A DNA stretch of 15,381 nt from Bacteroidota bacterium (GTDB taxonomy: Bacteria; Bacteroidota; Bacteroidia; Bacteroidales; GCA-2748055), in assembly GCA_030592605.1 (NCBI GenBank), contig JAUVIT010000003.1, positions 1 through 15,381 of the forward strand, read 5' to 3'. Within the stretch, counting starts at the first letter, position 1; every line of letters begins with the position of its first letter. The notes beneath the pieces are model-generated. The model was not told the origin of the DNA, did not search any database, and saw nothing but the letters and a program-made list of their open reading frames with translations. Of the stretch, positions 7,689 to 15,234 are shown one piece after another. A program made the position numbers and the translations under genes.

Positions 7689-8468
7689 ATGAATACACCG
7701 TACACCATAATATTGGGAGCTGAAGGCGAATTGGGAAAGGCACTGGCCCGCGAAGTTGCTCGCAAAGGATGCAATCTGCTTATTGTATCAACAACATCTA
7801 TTGATTTGCTGAGGTTTGCCATTGGATTACAGCTAAAGCATGATATCCAGGTCCATGCAATCAAGCTTGATCTCTCCAACCAGGAAGAGATCCAGGCTTT
7901 GACAAAGCGCATTAAGGATCAATACGAGGTCAGGGCCCTGATTAATAATATTACATGTGACTGGTCGTCGGGAGAAAATAAGTGTATTTCAGAACTGGCC
8001 AAAGATGACTTCCAAACCCGTTTCAGAGGAGCAGCTATGCTTACAATGAATCTCCTCCCCCAGATGAGGAATCACTCCACCTTCATTCAACACATAATTC
8101 CTTTCCCTTTCAGAAAGGAGCAATTCAGTACAGACCTGCAGCATTCGGTGGCTAAAATGTATTCGTATACTAAAGAGCTTGAAGAGGAATTAAAGCACTC
8201 AGGAGTATCGGTTAGCATGGTCCATCCTGCTCCCATAAAGAGCATCATGCAGAAGATGGAGAACATTGGCAGGATTTTCGAAGAGGATCTTCAAAATCTT
8301 GCACCCGGATTTATTGCCATGAAGGCTATCAACGGCATGCTTCGTGGCGACCACCTGATTATCCCGGGGCTTCGTAATAAGATACATTTCTACTTGAACC
8401 GGCAAGCCACTTCCTGGTTCAGAGCAGCTGAAGAGTCCTTTGACTCGGGCCTTCAGCCTTCCATGTAA
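7689..8468 (+). CDS. SDR-fold (short-chain dehydrogenase-like) protein with degenerate active site
   Basis: 259 residues from the ATG at 7689; an in-frame TTG 15 bases earlier was not preferred. The first strand and glycine-rich loop read IILGAEGELG (7-16), a GxxGxxG variant of the SDR TGxxxGxG. LDLS (60-63) and LINNI (84-88) fit the later NAD(P)-binding strands. HSGVSVSMVHPAP (170-182) and the C-terminal LIIPGLRNK (223-231) also match SDRs of the ketoacyl-reductase/hydroxysteroid type. The catalytic tetrad is mostly absent when aligned: R111 at the Asn position, F139 at the Ser position and H152 at the Tyr position of the YxxxK motif (HSVAK, 152-156), with only K156 kept. A second YxxxK (Y158-K162) lies six residues on but is out of register. 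The product may bind nucleotide without reducing a ketone. It converges on the permease gene 20 bases away and has its own sigma-54-like promoter. Confidence 0.75.
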   Translation: MNTPYTIILGAEGELGKALAREVARKGCNLLIVSTTSIDLLRFAIGLQLKHDIQVHAIKLDLSNQEEIQALTKRIKDQYEVRALINNITCDWSSGENKCISELAKDDFQTRFRGAAMLTMNLLPQMRNHSTFIQHIIPFPFRKEQFSTDLQHSVAKMYSYTKELEEELKHSGVSVSMVHPAPIKSIMQKMENIGRIFEEDLQNLAPGFIAMKAINGMLRGDHLIIPGLRNKIHFYLNRQATSWFRAAEESFDSGLQPSM

Positions 8469-8488
8469 TTAATACCATCATCAATTGA

Positions 8489-10873
8489 TCATTCATACCT
8501 GAGCGACATGCTGGGATTTTGACGGCTCGCCCTCACCGCATGAAAACTTACCGTTGCCATGGCAATCAGAAAGGCCAGAATTCCTGCCACAAAAAAGATC
8601 CATATGGGAATCTCCACCCTGTAGGCAAAGGTCTCCAACCATTTTTTCATGGCGAACCAGGTCAGAGGCCAGGCAATGATATTGGCCAGAAACACCCATT
8701 TAGTAAAATCGAGGGAAAGCAGCCTCAGAATATTCGAAGTGGTGGCCCCGTTGGTTTTCCGGATCCCTATTTCCTTGGTTTTTCGTTCGGCCATAAAAGA
8801 AGCCAGACCAAATAGACCAAGACAGGAGATTAGAATGGCGATAACCGAAAAAATGGTGAGCAAGGCGCGAGTCTGTTTTTCATTCTTATAGATACCATCA
8901 TAATGCTTATCCAGGATTTCGTACTCAAAGGGTATTTCAGGTACATATTTCTCCCAATCCTTCTGCAGGATCTTAATTATCTTCTGATAGTCGGAACCCG
9001 CTATCCTTACACTGAGATAATATGGATTCCTGAACCTTTCAGCCAATAGCATCAATGCGTGTGGCCTGACCTCCATATGCTTGGATTCCCAGTGGTAATC
9101 CTTTACTACTCCAATTACCTCGTATGGCAGGGTCCGATCGTTCCACAAATAGGTAATCTTTCCGATAGGATCGTCCATCTCCAGCAGATTGACTGCGGTT
9201 TCGTTAAGCACGATCTTTCCTGTATCGGCTTTAAATTCCTTTGAGAAGTATCTGCCACTGACCATTTCCATGCCCATGGTTTCCACATAGCTTTCGTCGG
9301 TGAGGTTAGCATTGAGACTAAAGCTTTTTTCCATGCCTTCGGCTCCAAAACCCCAGTTAGTTATTTTATCACCAGGAACCCATGCGGAAGAAGAAACCTG
9401 GATCACTTCGGGCAGGGTCCGCAACTCATCCTTATAGGCTTCTAGATTCTCCAAATAGGCAATATTTTCTAACAGGACTACCTGCTCCTTATTGAATCCC
9501 AGAGAATTCTCCATGATCAGGTTCATCTGCTTCTGCACTAGTATTGTAGCTGCAATCAGAAATATGGCCACAGAAAACTGGAATAAAACCAGGATATTAC
9601 GGAACCAACTTTTGGACTGCTTTACACCTTTAAAACCCAGGGAATCGATGGCTGAAAAGTTGCTCATATACAGTGCAGGATAGATCCCTGACAACAATCC
9701 AACTATTATTGAAAGCGCCAGTAATCCAGGGATTACCAGGAAATTATCCAGGTAGTGAATCTCAATCTCTCCACCTGTGAAATTCCTGTATGGCCCCATG
9801 ATCGATTCCACCAGTCCCATGGCCAGGATCAGGGCCAGAATACTGATGATAATCGCTTCACTAAAGAATTGATGCCGAAGCTTTTTCCGACTGGCTCCGT
9901 TTGTCTTTCTTACGCCTACCTCCCTGGCCCTGATGGAGGAGCTGGCGGTGGTCAGATTCATAAAATTGATACAGGCTACAAGCAGTAAAAGGAAGGCGAC
10001 AATGGAAAATATCCTGACGTAGGCAATGTTGCCATTTGGCTCAAACTCCCCATTCAGATCAGATCCCAGGTGGATCTCCTTGATATGTTGCAGATAGAGG
10101 ATCCAGAAATTATCATCATCGGAACGCTCCTCATAAGATCCCTCAAAAAGGTACTTGTCCACAAAAGCGGGTAGTTTGGCTTCCAGTTGTTCTTCCGGGA
10201 ATCCGGGTTCCAGCCTCATATAGGTTTCAAAGTTATTGGCAAACCAGTTCTGATTGTTATACAAGCCATCTATTGACACCAAAGAGATAAGCATGCTAAA
10301 ATGAAAATGTGATTGCGCTGGAAAATCCTCAAAGACTCCCATTACTGTTAATGGAATAGTATCGTAAACCATAATCACCTTTCCGTAGGCTGTTTCATCT
10401 CCGAAATACTTACGGGAAGTAGTCCGGTCAAGCAACACCTGCCCGGGCTCATTAAGTACTTTTCCCGGTGAACCCTCCAGATAATTCAAGGTGAAAACCT
10501 CAGTAAAGGTTGAGTCCACCGCAGCGGCCAAATCCTCGTTATACACCAGATCCCCCAGGGTGACTTTCATGGACCGGTCAGCGATCCGGGTTATGGCCAT
10601 GATCTCAGGATACTCATCGTACATAGCAAGGGGCATTCGAGCCGGGGTCCAGGTCTGACGAATCACTGTGTTCCCGATCTTGGCATCGACTGCCACCCGG
10701 TATATATCATCATAATGCTCATTGTACTTGTCGTAGTTGAGCTCATGGTTTACATATAGCATAATCAACACAAAACTGGCTATACCAATGGCCAGTCCTG
10801 CAATATTCAATATGGAGATCAGAAGGTGCTTCCTGATATGACGAAAAGTAAGCTTGAAGTAGTGTTCTACCAT
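8489..10873 (-). CDS. Two-module MacB/FtsX-type ABC transporter permease
   Basis: 794 residues from the ATG at 10873-10871. This start gives the family N-terminus (MVEHYFKLTFRHIRKH), and a sigma-54 promoter overlaps the ATG at 10912, which would add only 13 residues. TM1 is about 18-41, followed by a MacB-type periplasmic core domain. Three helices follow (about 287-308, 339-358, 378-402). TM5 is about 424-446, then comes a second periplasmic domain and a second three-helix FtsX module (about 670-693, 722-741, 756-778). The cytoplasmic motif that contacts the ATPase occurs twice, EVGVRKTNGA (318-327) and EIGIRKTNGA (701-710), so the protein is a fused double permease. Relatives use ATP-driven conformational change to move antimicrobials, lipids or lipoproteins or to signal. 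No ATPase or HlyD-type gene is in the window. It is encoded divergently from a two-component operon that probably controls it. Confidence 0.92.
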   Translation of the reverse strand: MVEHYFKLTFRHIRKHLLISILNIAGLAIGIASFVLIMLYVNHELNYDKYNEHYDDIYRVAVDAKIGNTVIRQTWTPARMPLAMYDEYPEIMAITRIADRSMKVTLGDLVYNEDLAAAVDSTFTEVFTLNYLEGSPGKVLNEPGQVLLDRTTSRKYFGDETAYGKVIMVYDTIPLTVMGVFEDFPAQSHFHFSMLISLVSIDGLYNNQNWFANNFETYMRLEPGFPEEQLEAKLPAFVDKYLFEGSYEERSDDDNFWILYLQHIKEIHLGSDLNGEFEPNGNIAYVRIFSIVAFLLLLVACINFMNLTTASSSIRAREVGVRKTNGASRKKLRHQFFSEAIIISILALILAMGLVESIMGPYRNFTGGEIEIHYLDNFLVIPGLLALSIIVGLLSGIYPALYMSNFSAIDSLGFKGVKQSKSWFRNILVLFQFSVAIFLIAATILVQKQMNLIMENSLGFNKEQVVLLENIAYLENLEAYKDELRTLPEVIQVSSSAWVPGDKITNWGFGAEGMEKSFSLNANLTDESYVETMGMEMVSGRYFSKEFKADTGKIVLNETAVNLLEMDDPIGKITYLWNDRTLPYEVIGVVKDYHWESKHMEVRPHALMLLAERFRNPYYLSVRIAGSDYQKIIKILQKDWEKYVPEIPFEYEILDKHYDGIYKNEKQTRALLTIFSVIAILISCLGLFGLASFMAERKTKEIGIRKTNGATTSNILRLLSLDFTKWVFLANIIAWPLTWFAMKKWLETFAYRVEIPIWIFFVAGILAFLIAMATVSFHAVRASRQNPSMSLRYE

Positions 10874-10895
10874 GGTGCCATTTTTTTCATTCTTT

Positions 10896-10911
10896 TGCAA
10901 GAGCTGTACCA
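10896..10911 (-). promoter_or_regulatory. Putative sigma-54 (-24/-12) promoter of the permease gene
   Basis: Read on the minus strand, TGGTACAGCTCTTGCA matches TGGYACR-N4-TTGCW at every specified base, with GG and GC 10 bases apart. The -12 GC lies at 10898-10897, so transcription should begin near 10885, leaving a leader of about 12 bases before the permease ATG at 10873. The element overlaps the upstream in-frame ATG at 10912 and so also fixes the start codon. A sigma-54 activator of the NtrC class is encoded divergently 156 bases away, at 11067, and is the obvious candidate regulator. Confidence 0.7.
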
Positions 10912-10998
10912 TTCTTTCTATATTGCTCTTTTATTGCTGCTTATGAAGTATCTCCCGTATTGGAAAAATGGAGAAGTGCTCGGTTTTAATGCATCTGT

Positions 10999-11017
10999 CT
11001 GTTCGATTTCGTCACAG
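10999..11017. promoter_or_regulatory. Imperfect dyad between the permease and regulator genes, possible activator site
   Basis: CTGTTCGATTTCGTCACAG has matching outer arms CTGT/ACAG and inner CGA/TCG, with a one-base asymmetry. It lies about 115-130 bases upstream of the predicted permease start, in the normal range for NtrC-type enhancer sites, and directly abuts the TTTG element of the regulator's own promoter. A second weak dyad, TTAGTAGTATTTCTAA (11046-11061), overlaps that promoter's -7 region. Function is inferred from placement. Confidence 0.25.
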
Positions 11018-11049
11018 TTTGTAAGGCTTGCCGTAAATCCATACATTAG
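11018..11049 (+). promoter_or_regulatory. Bacteroidota primary-sigma promoter of the two-component operon
   Basis: TTTG at 11018-11021 and TACATTAG at 11042-11049 are 20 bases apart and match the phylum's TTTG / TAnnTTTG promoter with one mismatch. Transcription would start near 11055, about 12 bases before the ATG at 11067. No sigma-54 element was found for this operon, so it is probably expressed by the housekeeping sigma factor. Confidence 0.45.
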
Positions 11050-11066
11050 TAGTATTTCTAAGACCT

Positions 11067-12428
11067 ATGGCACAGCCAAAAATATTGATCATTGATGACG
11101 ATCATGATGTGCTTTTGACAGCACGAATGTTTCTTGAGCAATTTGAATTTGATGTTACCGTCCTATCTGATCCGGAGAAAAGTATTGTTCAGATCAAGAA
11201 AGAGCACTATGATGTGATCTTGCTGGATATGAATTTCCAGCGTGGGAAGACTGAAGGGACCGAAGGGATCCGATGGCTGGAGATCATCAGGGAGCATGAT
11301 CCGCAAACCGTGGTTATTCTGATGACCGCCTTTGGGGATGTGGAACTGGCTGTAAAGGGGATCAGGGCAGGCGCCTTTGATTTTATCCTGAAACCCTGGC
11401 AAAATGCCAAACTTCATGCATCCATTCTGTCTGCACTGAAACTGCAACACACAAACCAGGAGAAGGAGAAATACCGGAATATGGCCCTTACCCTGGGAGA
11501 AGATGTTGATCTGCCCTTTATGCAAATCCTGGGTACATCGGATGTTATTGAAAAGTTAAAAGAGAACATCCGGATCATTGCTCCCACCGATGCCTCTGTC
11601 CTTATACTAGGTGAAAATGGTACTGGTAAGGAGATGGTAGCCCGGTCCATCCACAGGCTCTCGGACCGCAAACAGGGTATATTTATGGGAGTGGATATGG
11701 GAGCCATCCCTGAAACCCTGTTTGAATCAGAACTATTTGGACATCAGAAGGGATCATTTACAGGCGCCATCCAGGACAAGCCTGGGAGGTTCGAGCTGGC
11801 AGAAAATGGGAGCCTGTTCTTAGATGAAATAGGCAACCTGCCGGTGACCATGCAAACAAAATTACTCACTGTACTTGAGCAAAGAAACATCAGGAGAATA
11901 GGTGCTGGTACAGGTGTTCCCATTGATATTCGTTTGATTTCTGCCACCAATCAACCCATTCATAAAATGGTGGAAGAGGGCTCCTTCAGGCGTGATTTAC
12001 TCTATCGGTTGAATACCATTGAGCTGATGATCCCACCACTCAGAGACAGGGTAGATGATATCCCCTTGCTTGCAGAACATTTTTTAAGTGAAGCTTGCCG
12101 GAAATATGGAAAACCGGGACTTGAGATTGGCAAAAGGAGCCTGAAGCAACTACAACAATACCACTGGCCCGGAAATGTACGAGAGCTTCAGAACACCATG
12201 GTAAGAGCAGTCATCATGGGTGAGGATAAGCAGGTCCGGTTTGACCAGTTGGGTGCCACAGGTGTAGGAGGAACTGCTTCAATTACCCTGAACATTAAGG
12301 AGAATGAGAAATCATTGATCCAAAAGGCACTTCTCACAAACAGGGGAAATGTAACCAGGGCCGCGGCCGATCTGGGAATAGACAGGAATGCACTTTACAG
12401 GAGAATGAAGAAACATGGTATTCAATAA
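11067..12428 (+). CDS. NtrC-family sigma-54-dependent response regulator
   Basis: 453 residues in three domains. The receiver (about 5-120) has the acidic pocket D10-D12, phospho-acceptor D54 (ILLDMNF), T87 and K109 (LKPW). A stretch FQRGKTEGTEG (57-67) extends the loop after D54. The AAA+ domain (about 152-385) has Walker A GENGTGKE (182-189), the sigma-54-contacting loop GSFTGA (229-234, Ser in place of the usual Ala), Walker B SLFLDE (249-254), ISATNQ as sensor I, the arginine-finger region FRRDLLYRLN and sensor II WPGNVRELQN. A Fis-type helix-turn-helix (about 412-453) includes GNVTRAAADLGIDRNALYRRM. All residues needed to activate sigma-54 RNA polymerase are present. The downstream kinase gene overlaps it by 14 bases. 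Probable targets are the sigma-54-like promoters at 10896-10911 and 7578-7593. Confidence 0.95.
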   Translation: MAQPKILIIDDDHDVLLTARMFLEQFEFDVTVLSDPEKSIVQIKKEHYDVILLDMNFQRGKTEGTEGIRWLEIIREHDPQTVVILMTAFGDVELAVKGIRAGAFDFILKPWQNAKLHASILSALKLQHTNQEKEKYRNMALTLGEDVDLPFMQILGTSDVIEKLKENIRIIAPTDASVLILGENGTGKEMVARSIHRLSDRKQGIFMGVDMGAIPETLFESELFGHQKGSFTGAIQDKPGRFELAENGSLFLDEIGNLPVTMQTKLLTVLEQRNIRRIGAGTGVPIDIRLISATNQPIHKMVEEGSFRRDLLYRLNTIELMIPPLRDRVDDIPLLAEHFLSEACRKYGKPGLEIGKRSLKQLQQYHWPGNVRELQNTMVRAVIMGEDKQVRFDQLGATGVGGTASITLNIKENEKSLIQKALLTNRGNVTRAAADLGIDRNALYRRMKKHGIQ

Positions 12429-13782
12429 GTACATGCTCCGGATCTCGATCCGGCTTATCCTGATTTTTATAGCCATGCTTGCCCTAGCCCTGGTCATTGG
12501 TGAGCAAGCCAGGCTATTTTCTGTGCTGGGCGTATCGCTGGTTCTCCTGTTTTTAATCGCGGAATTGTTCAGGTCCATCGCCCGAACCAATCAAATCGTT
12601 GAATCCCTCCTTGAATCCATCAGATATGGTGACTTCAATAAAACCATAAGGGATAAAGCAGCAGGCCTCGGCTTCGAGGGGCTTGCAGATTCCGCACAGC
12701 AAATTATCCGGGCCATTGCCTCGGCCAGGATCGAGAAGGAGACTCAGTACCAGTATATGCAAACCATCCTTGAGCACATACATACTGCTGTCCTGAGCCT
12801 GGATGAACAACATGAACCGGAAATGATCAATCCGCTTGCCCTGAACACCCTGGGTCTGTATAATACACGCAAACCATCCTGGGCAGAGATAGAAAAGAAG
12901 GCCCCTCTTTTCACAGATGCAGTGAAGTCCATGGGCGAGTCGGGCAGGGAAATGATCCGGCTCAGCAATACTCCCACAGGAAAACAACTGCTGGTCCTTG
13001 TGAATACAATGAAAATAGGGGGAAAGCCGGTAAAGATTATCACCTTCCAGGATATAGAGCCTGAGATTGAACAAAAGGAGATGGAGTCCTGGCAAATAAT
13101 CAGCCGGATTATGGCCCATGAAATCATGAACAGCCTGACACCACTTTCCTCCCTTACCGAGACAGGCATTATGCTGCTAGAACATGAAGGCAAGCCCAAA
13201 GATATTTCAGCGATTCCACAAAAGACCATCGATAACCTGTATACAGCCTTACGTACTATTTCCAGCAGAAACCAGGCATTAGCAGCGTTTATAGGGAGCT
13301 ATCGTCAGTTGTCAAGATTGCCCTTGCCAGAAAAAAGGGAAGTGCATGTGGTCGAGTTACTGGAGGAGCTCCGGGAGCTGTATGAGATTCCTTGTAAGGA
13401 AAAGGGGATTGCCTGCTCCTTCAATCATGGACCGGAGAACCTGAGAATCACGGCGGATGATGCACAATTAAAGCAGGTATTGATCAACCTCATAAAGAAT
13501 GCAACCGAAGCTATGGACAAGGTTCAGAATCCCGTGATCGGAATTTCAGTGAAAAGGATTCTCCACCGGGTTTCCATTGAAATCTACAACACCGGACCCG
13601 CCATCCCACCCGAAGTAATGGAAAAGATTTTTGTGCCTTTCTACTCTACAAAACCAGAGGGATCCGGAATTGGCTTAAGTCTCTCCCGTCAGATCGTAAG
13701 CAATCACGGGGGACAGATTGGGGTGGAATCTCTGGAAGGAAAAGGAACCACCTTTAAGGTCATACTTCCAGTGTTTGATTAA
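12415..13782 (+). CDS. NtrB/NtrY-like sensor histidine kinase with intramembrane sensor
   Basis: 455 residues. Two adjacent membrane helices (about 10-29 and 35-52) are joined by roughly six residues, so there is no extracytoplasmic sensing domain. A HAMP-like or linker region (53-105) and a PAS-like segment (about 110-220) follow. The HisKA domain has the phospho-acceptor H235 in MAHEIMNSLTPL, then the ATPase domain with N box INLIKNATEAM (N362), F box IFVPFYSTK and G2 box GSGIGLSLSRQI (417-428). The G1 box reads YNTGPAIP (391-398), with Asn and Ala where DxGxGI is usual, which may weaken nucleotide binding, although the other boxes are intact. Its start overlaps the end of the response-regulator gene by 14 bases, so the two are translationally coupled and form a cognate pair. 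The architecture suits sensing of a membrane event or a membrane partner such as the divergent permease. Confidence 0.93.
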   Translation: MVFNKYMLRISIRLILIFIAMLALALVIGEQARLFSVLGVSLVLLFLIAELFRSIARTNQIVESLLESIRYGDFNKTIRDKAAGLGFEGLADSAQQIIRAIASARIEKETQYQYMQTILEHIHTAVLSLDEQHEPEMINPLALNTLGLYNTRKPSWAEIEKKAPLFTDAVKSMGESGREMIRLSNTPTGKQLLVLVNTMKIGGKPVKIITFQDIEPEIEQKEMESWQIISRIMAHEIMNSLTPLSSLTETGIMLLEHEGKPKDISAIPQKTIDNLYTALRTISSRNQALAAFIGSYRQLSRLPLPEKREVHVVELLEELRELYEIPCKEKGIACSFNHGPENLRITADDAQLKQVLINLIKNATEAMDKVQNPVIGISVKRILHRVSIEIYNTGPAIPPEVMEKIFVPFYSTKPEGSGIGLSLSRQIVSNHGGQIGVESLEGKGTTFKVILPVFD

Positions 13783-13784
13783 GG

Positions 13785-13816
13785 TTTGGAGTTATACTTC
13801 AATATTCGTAATTTAT
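13785..13816 (+). promoter_or_regulatory. Weak candidate promoter for the Yip1-like gene
   Basis: TTTG at 13785-13788 and TAATTTAT at 13809-13816 are 20 bases apart, the same spacing as the promoter of the regulator operon, but the -7 element matches only partly. It starts just after the kinase stop codon and would start transcription near 13823. Read-through from the kinase gene is equally possible. Confidence 0.25.
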
Positions 13817-13839
13817 GTCTTCAAATAAAATTCCAAAAC

Positions 13840-14466
13840 ATGAGCAACGAAAGCATCGATTTTAAAAAGATTCTGAAAGATTCCCGGGAAACATTGCTGA
13901 ATCCCAAAGCTTATTTTCAGTCCATGCCCCTGACAGGGGGAATAACCGAACCTCTTATAAAAGCCGCTATCTATGGTACATTAGCAGGACTGTTTGCGCT
14001 TTTATGGAGTGTTCTTGGTATGACGGCAGTAGGCGCCGGATTATTAGGCGGCGCAATTGGGATCATGTCCCTGATCTGGGCTATTATAGGGGCGATAATT
14101 GGTTTATTCATTGGCGGAGTCATCATGTTGATTATCTCAGCAATCTGCGGTGGCAATACCGATTTTGAAGCCAACCTGAGAGTATCAGCATCCTTAATGG
14201 TGATATATCCCATTAATGCCTTTCTTGCCTTATTTTATGGGATCAACTTCACCCTGGGTGGCGTGATCGCACTGGCTGTAAGCCTTTTCGGCATCTACCT
14301 GCTTTACCATGCTATCATCCAGGCCCTGAAAGGAAAAGAGTCCTCTGTGAAAATAGTGGCCATTGTACTCTTAGTTCTGGCCCTGGTGGGTTTCTTCGGA
14401 GGCAGAAGGGCCTCAAATTCGATCAGGGATTTCTCTGAGATGTATGAAGAAGAGCTGGTGGACTGA
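13840..14466 (+). CDS. Yip1-domain-like integral membrane protein
   Basis: 208 residues from the ATG at 13840; an in-frame TTG at 13786 would add 18 residues unlike the family start and was rejected. The cytosolic N-terminus (about 1-40) has the pattern FKKILKDSRETLLNPKAYF, typical of bacterial Yip1-family proteins that begin with an amphipathic '...NPxxxF' segment. Five or six membrane helices follow (about 42-60, 63-84, 86-101, 117-134, 138-158, 170-188). The second and third are glycine-rich and may pack closely. A charged tail ends in EEELVD. The bacterial function is unknown. It starts 57 bases after the kinase gene on the same strand, so it may belong to the same membrane-response locus. 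Its stop is 11 bases from the stop of the convergent DUF2202 gene. Confidence 0.7.
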   Translation: MSNESIDFKKILKDSRETLLNPKAYFQSMPLTGGITEPLIKAAIYGTLAGLFALLWSVLGMTAVGAGLLGGAIGIMSLIWAIIGAIIGLFIGGVIMLIISAICGGNTDFEANLRVSASLMVIYPINAFLALFYGINFTLGGVIALAVSLFGIYLLYHAIIQALKGKESSVKIVAIVLLVLALVGFFGGRRASNSIRDFSEMYEEELVD

Positions 14467-14477
14467 ATCTTTTAAAC

Positions 14478-15128
14478 TTAATCAGCCATAATCCTGTCAA
14501 ACTCCTCCTGGCTTAGTTTGACGGGGACATACTCCACACCATACAAAGGCAGGACCCCGGTAAATGCACGTAAGTGAGCTTCAGAAGCCCTGCATAAGTT
14601 GGTGTAGACACTGATCACATCTTCATTTTCTGCAATGGAATCCAATTCAGTTTGAAGATCAATGATATCTACCTCTTCAATCAGGGCCCCAACTTTCAGT
14701 GCCTCCTCCCTGGAGGTACTACCTATTTCAATCAGGGCATCATATAGCTCCTGCAACTCCTCATTCTGTAACACCCCTTCAGGATTATCACCTACGGGAT
14801 CTTCAAGATCGTAAATGTCAATTAGATATTTGATGGCATCCATATGGGCCTGCTCACTTTTTGAAATATTCAGGAAAGGTCTCAGAGGATAGATCTCATA
14901 AAGATAAATATAGACATCCCTGGCTACCTTCTCCTCCTCCCTCATAAACCTGATCCCTTCAATTTCGGCTTCTGTGAGTTCGGCCCCTTGAATGACCGCT
15001 TCGGTCTTTTCACTTCCGGGTGTCATTTGATCATCCAGCCCGTTGGATTCTGTACATTGTGTGATTGAAAGCGCAGCAATCATCGCTATAACCAACCGTC
15101 CTGACCATGTTAATTTAACCATTCTCAT
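14478..15128 (-). CDS. DUF2202 ferritin-like envelope protein, probable lipoprotein
   Basis: 216 residues. The N-terminus has basic residues, a hydrophobic stretch (11-22) and ITQC at 22-25. Cysteine 25 could be acylated, but Gln before it departs from the usual small residue, so ordinary Sec cleavage remains possible. Residues about 49-205 match DUF2202, a ferritin-like four-helix domain: EGIRFMREEEKVARDVYIYLYE (57-78 region), SEQAHMDAIKYLI with E92 and H95, EEVDIIDL (151-158) and ASEAHLRAF with E183 and H185. These Glu and His residues are candidate di-iron ligands. The family's biochemical role is not established. The gene shares its strand with the AraC-type gene 106 bases upstream. The gap 15129-15234 is A+T-rich with no clear promoter match. 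A second start two codons later is possible. Confidence 0.82.
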   Translation of the reverse strand: MRMVKLTWSGRLVIAMIAALSITQCTESNGLDDQMTPGSEKTEAVIQGAELTEAEIEGIRFMREEEKVARDVYIYLYEIYPLRPFLNISKSEQAHMDAIKYLIDIYDLEDPVGDNPEGVLQNEELQELYDALIEIGSTSREEALKVGALIEEVDIIDLQTELDSIAENEDVISVYTNLCRASEAHLRAFTGVLPLYGVEYVPVKLSQEEFDRIMAD

Positions 15129-15234
15129 AATACAAAATATTATATGTAATTATCTATATATGTCAATGCAAATATCAGTGATTCGAGGAAGCGGTCTGTT
15201 ACAAAATCCGGGAATTATTTAATGAAATAGGTGC

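Noticed and set aside
8469..8488. ATCAATTGAT palindrome between the convergent SDR and permease genes as a bidirectional terminator
   Set aside because: A 10-bp A+T-rich palindrome without a loop is not a stable terminator and is expected by chance.
10874..10912. 13-residue N-terminal extension of the permease from the ATG at 10912
   Set aside because: Its first codons lie inside the sigma-54 element and upstream of the predicted transcription start, and family members begin at the internal Met (MVEHYFKL).
13787..13802. Sigma-54-like TTGGAGTTATACTTCA before the Yip1-like gene
   Set aside because: The -12 GC is absent and most of the -24 box differs from consensus.
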